This document shows, one piece after another, positions 59,889 to 64,000 of a DNA stretch of 64,000 nucleotides; position 1 is the stretch's first letter, and each line of letters starts with the position of its first letter. The stretch is taken from assembly GCA_018969295.1 (NCBI GenBank), contig JAGWYN010000003.1:62001-126000 (forward strand). Direction: 5' to 3'. Below the pieces are notes generated by a model that was given only the letters and a program-made list of their open reading frames with translations, was not told where the DNA came from and did no database searches. A program made the translations under genes and the position numbers. The stretch comes from Chloroflexota bacterium (GTDB lineage: Bacteria > Chloroflexota > Anaerolineae > Caldilineales > Caldilineaceae).

Positions 59889-60992
59889 TCAGACAACACA
59901 GTGGAATTGGTCTGCCTCCTGTAGCACAGTTGGCGCGTTCTCCTGCTTTGCCTGTGTTTCCGCGTCGCTCTCTACCTCAGAAAGCGTGCGCTCGCCAGCA
60001 GCATAGCGGGCACGCGCGTCGTCGAACTCCTCCTCCGACATTCCCAACGGTTTGTCCAGTTCTCCCAGCACGCGGTGCCAGTTGAACTTGAGCGTGCGCA
60101 CCGCCTGCTCGAAAGGCCGGTCGCTGTGCACCTGGGCAAAGGTCGTGACCGCAGCATCAGGCGACAGCGGGGCCAGTTCGTACTGTCTGGCCAGCTGCTC
60201 CCGATGAAACGCGATCCAGAGATACAAGTCAGCTGCCGTGCGGCTCGGAAAACTCTCCAACAGCCGGTGCCGCTGAATGGCTTCGACCACCGGCAGGTAA
60301 ATCTGGTCGTACCAACTGCCGACCGCCTCTTCCCAGCACAACGGCTCCAGGCCGCCGGCCCGCTGGCGGTCCAGCCCACGCAAATACTGGTGGACCTGGA
60401 TGTGGCGAAGCAGGATCTGGTAGCGCCCGGGCTCGGTGAGTTCGATCGTATGCCCCGGCCGCACCGTGTCAAGCCCGCTCTCTTTGAGAAATTCAGCGCG
60501 CTCCACCTTGATGATCCACTGGTCCCGTTCGAAGTCTTCCATGTGCAGCAGCACCGGCGTCGGGATTTCAGTCACATACGCCTCGATATGGGTCAGGCCA
60601 TTCGCCCAGGCCACGCTGACCCGGTGGTTGCCGTCGCGCACAAAATAGACATCTCCAACTTTGTACACCTCGATCGGCGGATAGCCAGCCATCGACTGCA
60701 TCATGGTGTCGACCCGAGCCCACCGTTCAGGGTTGATGCCAGCCCGCGGCAAAAAACTCTGGGTAAAATCACGGTAGCGGCCTACGCTGCCGACAATGTT
60801 GGCCAGCGGCACCATCCGCGTGCCCATCTCCACCTGCTGCCGTGCCTTAATCCGTTTAGCGACCTCGTCGTAGCTGACCAGGTCGACATTGTTGCCGGTG
60901 ATCCGGGCCATCAGATCGGCGATCTGGGCCTGGCTGACTCGGCGACGATATTTCTCCAGCGATTCGTACTCCACTTTTTCTGTCCCTGACAT
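59889..60992 (-). CDS. ParB/sulfiredoxin-fold domain protein of unknown function
   Basis: A 367-aa protein. A ParB-like N-terminal segment is recognisable around residues 60-140: MVPLANIVGSVGRY, then YPPIEVYKVGDVYFVRDGNHRVSVAWANG, where GNHR is the CTP/ATP-binding motif of the ParB/Srx fold. The rest is helical with no helix-turn-helix identified, so it is not a partition protein. A C-terminal acidic tail ends in FHCVV. The ATG at 60992 follows GAGGAAGCAAAGG. Stand-alone versions of this fold act as nucleotide-binding regulators or nucleases. Confidence 0.75.
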   Translation of the reverse strand: MSGTEKVEYESLEKYRRRVSQAQIADLMARITGNNVDLVSYDEVAKRIKARQQVEMGTRMVPLANIVGSVGRYRDFTQSFLPRAGINPERWARVDTMMQSMAGYPPIEVYKVGDVYFVRDGNHRVSVAWANGLTHIEAYVTEIPTPVLLHMEDFERDQWIIKVERAEFLKESGLDTVRPGHTIELTEPGRYQILLRHIQVHQYLRGLDRQRAGGLEPLCWEEAVGSWYDQIYLPVVEAIQRHRLLESFPSRTAADLYLWIAFHREQLARQYELAPLSPDAAVTTFAQVHSDRPFEQAVRTLKFNWHRVLGELDKPLGMSEEEFDDARARYAAGERTLSEVESDAETQAKQENAPTVLQEADQFHCVV

Positions 60993-61062
60993 CCTTTGCT
61001 TCCTCGTCCATGAAGCCACTGTGCGGCTCGAGCGCACGGTTTCTCTTCTCTTTGACGTATCG

Positions 61063-61071
61063 AGTATAGCA
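61063..61071 (-). promoter_or_regulatory. Extended -10 element upstream of the ParB-fold gene
   Basis: On the minus strand TGC TATACT, about 70 bases before the ATG at 60992. The -35 region is weak. Confidence 0.5.
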
Positions 61072-61138
61072 AATGTTCTGTAGAACGCATAGTGTAGATT
61101 GTACAAAAAGCTGTCGGAGCCACGGCCCTGCGGGCAGC

Positions 61139-62197
61139 TCACGGGACAAGCGCCAGCAGGGCGACACATTCGTCGGCGCGCAGGCTCATGCAGTGGACAC
61201 CCTGGACCACGCCCTCTTTGGGGGGGACCTCGTTGGCTCTGAAACGGATGAGTTTGCCCAGCCGTGAGAGGACAAACAGGTCGCTCTGTTCTGTGACGGC
61301 CACGACACCGACCAGGGGATCTGCCTTCATTGCGGTCTTGCCCCCGGCGCCAGGGGCTTTGTTGGCCGTGAAACCAGCCAGCAACCGGATCGTGCCTTTG
61401 CCATCCTGGCCGAGCAGAAAAACCTGGCCGTCGGCTGGGGCAGCGGCTACGGCCACCACACGGTCGTCCGGGTCGACCCGCATGCCCAGACAGCCGCGCA
61501 CCGGGACCAGCCGCTCGTTGAAGCGGATGGCCTGGCCGCTGCGGGCTGCGATCAGAAGCTCGTCGCTGCCGCAGCTCCAGCAGGCAGCAGCAGGCGCTCC
61601 TCCCTCGCGCGGCTCCAGCAGCACGCTGCCCGCCTGCAGGCTGGCCCCCAGATACGGACGGGCGATCCGCCGTACCTGGCCCCGTTCCGTCACAAGCACC
61701 AGAAAAGTACCGTTGTCTGGCGGCTCTGGGAGGACCAGGGCCAGCCGCTCCTCCGGGCGCAGGGGCAGGCGAGTGTTCAACAGCTCGCCGCGGCTGCGCA
61801 CCGGGCGTTCGCTGATTTCAGCGACCGGAACCCGGAAGACACGCCCGTGGTTGGTGAGCAGCGTCAGCATTTCGGCTGGGGTGGCCATCGCCAGAAAGGT
61901 GGGTGGGTCATTCCCGGGGCTATCCAGGTCAAAAATCCCCATTCCACCGCGGCGCTGACGGCTGTACAGGTGGCGAGGAGTTCGTTTGGCCAGCCCAGCT
62001 GCACTGATCGTGATCAGATGGGCCGAAGTAGGGGGCTCGCTCGGTTCCAACGTGGCCTCGTCCTGTGTCTCCGTTGAAACGTGCACGCTGTGGGTGTGCA
62101 CGCTGTGGGTGTGCACGCTGTGGTGCAGCTGGCTTTCCAGAGATTCGATATAGGCCAGGACGGCAGCGGGGAGGCCGGTGAGATCAGGTCGTTCCAT
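61139..62197 (-). CDS. Free-standing GyrA C-terminal beta-pinwheel protein
   Basis: A 352-aa protein consisting almost entirely of a GyrA-type C-terminal domain. From residue 60 onward the blades begin with LITISAAGLAKRTP and repeat the pattern G-x-x-x/R-x-x-x-V; about six blades are countable. The first blade contains QRRGGMG (81-87), a near-canonical GyrA box, with Met in place of the last basic residue. There is no topoisomerase N-terminal domain. The N-terminus has an H-S-V-H-T repeat and an acidic linker. It would be expected to wrap DNA. ATG 62197 follows GAGGAATGCA. Confidence 0.85.
   Translation of the reverse strand: MERPDLTGLPAAVLAYIESLESQLHHSVHTHSVHTHSVHVSTETQDEATLEPSEPPTSAHLITISAAGLAKRTPRHLYSRQRRGGMGIFDLDSPGNDPPTFLAMATPAEMLTLLTNHGRVFRVPVAEISERPVRSRGELLNTRLPLRPEERLALVLPEPPDNGTFLVLVTERGQVRRIARPYLGASLQAGSVLLEPREGGAPAAACWSCGSDELLIAARSGQAIRFNERLVPVRGCLGMRVDPDDRVVAVAAAPADGQVFLLGQDGKGTIRLLAGFTANKAPGAGGKTAMKADPLVGVVAVTEQSDLFVLSRLGKLIRFRANEVPPKEGVVQGVHCMSLRADECVALLALVP
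62082..62125 (-). repeat. 15-bp tandem repeat coding for HTHSV units
   Basis: Almost three copies of a 15-bp unit (TGCACGCTGTGGGTG on the plus strand) encode the HSVHTHSVHTHSVH run near the N-terminus of the pinwheel protein. The repeat is in frame, so expansion would lengthen this histidine-rich linker without a frameshift. Confidence 0.9.
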
Positions 62198-62231
62198 TGC
62201 ATTCCTCGACTGGTGTTCGGGAAAAATCTGG

Positions 62232-63833
62232 TCAGGGCAGGGTCTGGGCGATGCGTAAAATTTCCTCGGCGTAGCGGCGGCGTGGCTCGGGCAAATCCTG
62301 CCAGGTTCCTCCACTGTTCAAAAAATCGAGCAGACGGTCGATCCCCCAGTGATAGGCCACCAACGTCCATGCAACCTCTGCATAGCCGCGCTGCGCCAGC
62401 TGGCCACGCAAAAAGTTCAAATAGACTGCGGCGACCTGCAGATTGCTCAGGCTGTCGAAGGGATCGCTGGCGGAGACAGCTGGGGCCCACTCGCGCCAGG
62501 TAGCAGGAAGGACCTGCATCAACCCCATTGCGCCTGCAGAGCTGAGCGCCAGCGTATCAAAACTGCTTTCCACATAGGCCTGTGCAGCCAGCATGCGCCA
62601 ATCCAGGTCGTACTCTGCCCCGACCTGCTGAAAGAGCTGGGCGTAGGTGAGCTCGGTGCCGACTGGGGAGGGCGGTCGCTGTAGGCTGGCAGAGTCGGTG
62701 CTGCCGCGCACTGCGCCGCCGTTGGCGGGCACGCTGACCTGGTCGGGCGACACCAGGGGCAGGGCCGGGTCCGGCTCTGTGGGCGACAAGCGATCGGGCG
62801 GGCTGGCGGGAGGGGGGGGCGTTGCCGGCTGGTCGAGCGCCACGACAATCACTGCCGGTGCGGGGGCTGCAGGAGCTGTCACCGATGGCGTCTGCACGGA
62901 GATCTGGCGCAACAAAGCGGCCAGCAACAAAAGCAGGAGAGCGGCTCCAGCCCCGGCCAGCGCCAGACTGCCTGCGACAGCCAGCTGCCAGGTGCCCAGG
63001 AGAGGACGCAGTTCGACGGTTTGACGCAGCTGCTGCAGCACCCGTCCCTCCTGGTCCACAGCCTGCAGCCCAAAGAAGCACGGGCGCGCGCCCAACAGCG
63101 GCAGCCGCCTGGCGGTCAACGCCACGACCGTGCGCACCTGTTGGCCAGGCTGTACAGTGCAGGGCACGTCAGCCAGGCCAGGTCGAAAGACCAGACGCTC
63201 TGTCCCGCCCCCCCCCTGCACCGCCACCTGGATTGGAGCGTTGCCCAGGTTGGTCATCCGCAACGGCAGCGAGAGCGTGCGCCGCCACCAGGTCGCCCGC
63301 AACGGAGAGCGGTTCCCCACTTCCAGCAGGATCTGTTCGAAGGGCAGGATCTGTAGCACCACCCCCAGACGGGTGAGCCGGGCAGGGTCCTGGAGCGAGC
63401 GAACCACCACAGCCAGATCATGGTCGCCGGCTTCGGCGCGGGCATTGCGTGGGGGAGCCACGGTCAGTTCCAATGTACGTCGCTCACCTGCCGCCAGATT
63501 GGCCTGCACATAGGGCTCGGCAGCCCACAACTCGTCCAGCCACCCCTCCAGATGGGCCCGTATGGTCAGCGGATGGCCGCTGTTGTTGAGCACGCTGAGC
63601 GGCAAGGCGACCGACTGGCCAGGTTCGACCTGCCAGCAGCGCTCCGGCAGGGTCGCCACCAGCAGACCGTCTGGCAGGTCGGGGATCCGGCTGGCAGCAT
63701 TTCCTGTGGACTCAACCTCCCAGACCTGCCAGTTGGAGAGGTCGAGCGGCAGCCGCTGAACGCTGGAGACAGGATCCAAGCCATCTGGGTCGATGGGTTC
63801 TGGCTGCAAAGGCAGTGGGATGTCACCGTGCAT
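62232..63833 (-). CDS. Membrane-anchored lytic transglycosylase with large N-terminal domain
   Basis: A 533-aa protein. Residues about 20-270 form a beta-rich region of unknown type with immunoglobulin-like blocks (NNSGHPLTIRAHLEGW, NLGNAPIQVAVQGGGG). One transmembrane helix (about 280-305) is followed by a Pro-rich linker and a C-terminal SLT domain from about 405. The catalytic glutamate is in YVESSF (near 420) and the family motif is SSAGAMGLMQVLPATW. The C-terminal enzyme would cut peptidoglycan outside the membrane; the N-terminal domain would then be cytoplasmic. No Shine-Dalgarno; the -10 lies six bases before the ATG. Confidence 0.85.
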   Translation of the reverse strand: MHGDIPLPLQPEPIDPDGLDPVSSVQRLPLDLSNWQVWEVESTGNAASRIPDLPDGLLVATLPERCWQVEPGQSVALPLSVLNNSGHPLTIRAHLEGWLDELWAAEPYVQANLAAGERRTLELTVAPPRNARAEAGDHDLAVVVRSLQDPARLTRLGVVLQILPFEQILLEVGNRSPLRATWWRRTLSLPLRMTNLGNAPIQVAVQGGGGTERLVFRPGLADVPCTVQPGQQVRTVVALTARRLPLLGARPCFFGLQAVDQEGRVLQQLRQTVELRPLLGTWQLAVAGSLALAGAGAALLLLLLAALLRQISVQTPSVTAPAAPAPAVIVVALDQPATPPPPASPPDRLSPTEPDPALPLVSPDQVSVPANGGAVRGSTDSASLQRPPSPVGTELTYAQLFQQVGAEYDLDWRMLAAQAYVESSFDTLALSSAGAMGLMQVLPATWREWAPAVSASDPFDSLSNLQVAAVYLNFLRGQLAQRGYAEVAWTLVAYHWGIDRLLDFLNSGGTWQDLPEPRRRYAEEILRIAQTLP

Positions 63834-63839
63834 GGTGCT

Positions 63840-63868
63840 AGTATGGGGGAGGAGCCCGCCTCTGTCAA
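63840..63868 (-). promoter_or_regulatory. Promoter of the transglycosylase gene, leaderless geometry
   Basis: On the minus strand TTGACA (63868-63863), 17-base spacer, CATACT (63845-63840), then six bases to the ATG at 63833. Transcription should begin at or next to the start codon. Confidence 0.75.
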
Positions 63869-64000
63869 GTTGGCTGGCCGAGGCCGTCTTTTTGCAGGAA
63901 GCATTTTTTTCTGAGCCAGGTTTGTCCCTCTCTGCAGCACAGCCGAATGTCAACGCAGCATCGTGGTATGATTGGCAAGGTGGTCTGTCAGGCCCCAAAG

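Noticed and set aside
63834..64000. Further gene at the right edge
   Set aside because: Only the transglycosylase promoter is visible; no open frame with a convincing start enters the edge.

Overview
This looks like a chromosomal segment of a high-GC bacterium, probably a Chloroflexota member of the Caldilineae/Anaerolineae type. That placement is an inference. It rests on surface and lipid-anchored proteins with Thr-Pro-rich linkers and LysM domains, the LysW-dependent lysine pathway, an archaeal-type aspartate-semialdehyde dehydrogenase, and many gene starts with short GGAGG-like sites or none. No rRNA, tRNA, CRISPR array, complete insertion sequence or prophage was recognised. Gene density is high and most gaps are under 200 bp.

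Layout. 1-5.1 kb: a truncated histidine phosphatase, an AlaX-like alanyl-tRNA editing protein, FtsH and a HAD-like protein. 5.1-9.0 kb (minus strand): asd, hom and lysC, which supply homoserine, threonine and methionine precursors. 9.0-9.5 kb: a divergent control region with two strong sigma-70-type promoters back to back and, on the lysS side, a leader with a short Lys-containing ORF and a very good intrinsic terminator. 9.5-21.2 kb (plus strand): one compact run encoding the alpha-aminoadipate lysine route on the LysW carrier (lysS, lysT, lysU, homoisocitrate dehydrogenase, lysW, lysX, lysY, lysZ, lysJ, lysK), with a NUDIX hydrolase, a GNAT acetyltransferase and an aldo/keto reductase interleaved. 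The lysN aminotransferase step is not encoded here.

21.3-31.3 kb: a LysM/zinc-ribbon membrane protein, a cytochrome c lipoprotein, a J-domain/SH3 membrane protein, a PcrA/UvrD helicase, RsgA, GMP synthase and a cell-wall-associated beta-lactamase-fold protein. 31.3-31.8 kb: a non-coding island holding the N-terminal stub of a defence-like AAA ATPase. 31.8-44.2 kb: two membrane proteins, HisS, alanine dehydrogenase, SppA, a cysteine-desulfurase-like enzyme, a YfcE-type phosphoesterase, a LysM lipoprotein, an amino-acid ABC importer lacking its ATPase, a DksA/TraR zinc-finger protein and uracil phosphoribosyltransferase.

44.2-48.6 kb (minus strand): a cytochrome c maturation operon (ccmH, ccmG, ccmF, a CcmI-like zinc-ribbon protein) ending in a TrmJ-type methyltransferase. 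48.8-55.1 kb: an FAD oxidoreductase and a GH2 beta-galactosidase divergent from an FGGY sugar kinase. 55.2-63.8 kb: a type IIA topoisomerase A subunit (GyrA/ParC), pyruvate kinase, a ParB-fold protein, a free-standing GyrA C-terminal pinwheel protein carrying the GyrA box that the full-length subunit lacks, and a membrane-anchored lytic transglycosylase.

The observations most worth following are the lysS attenuator, the divergently organised complete LysW-lysine locus with accessory enzymes, the split distribution of the GyrA box, and a set of genes whose -10 elements lie so close to the start codon that their mRNAs should be leaderless.
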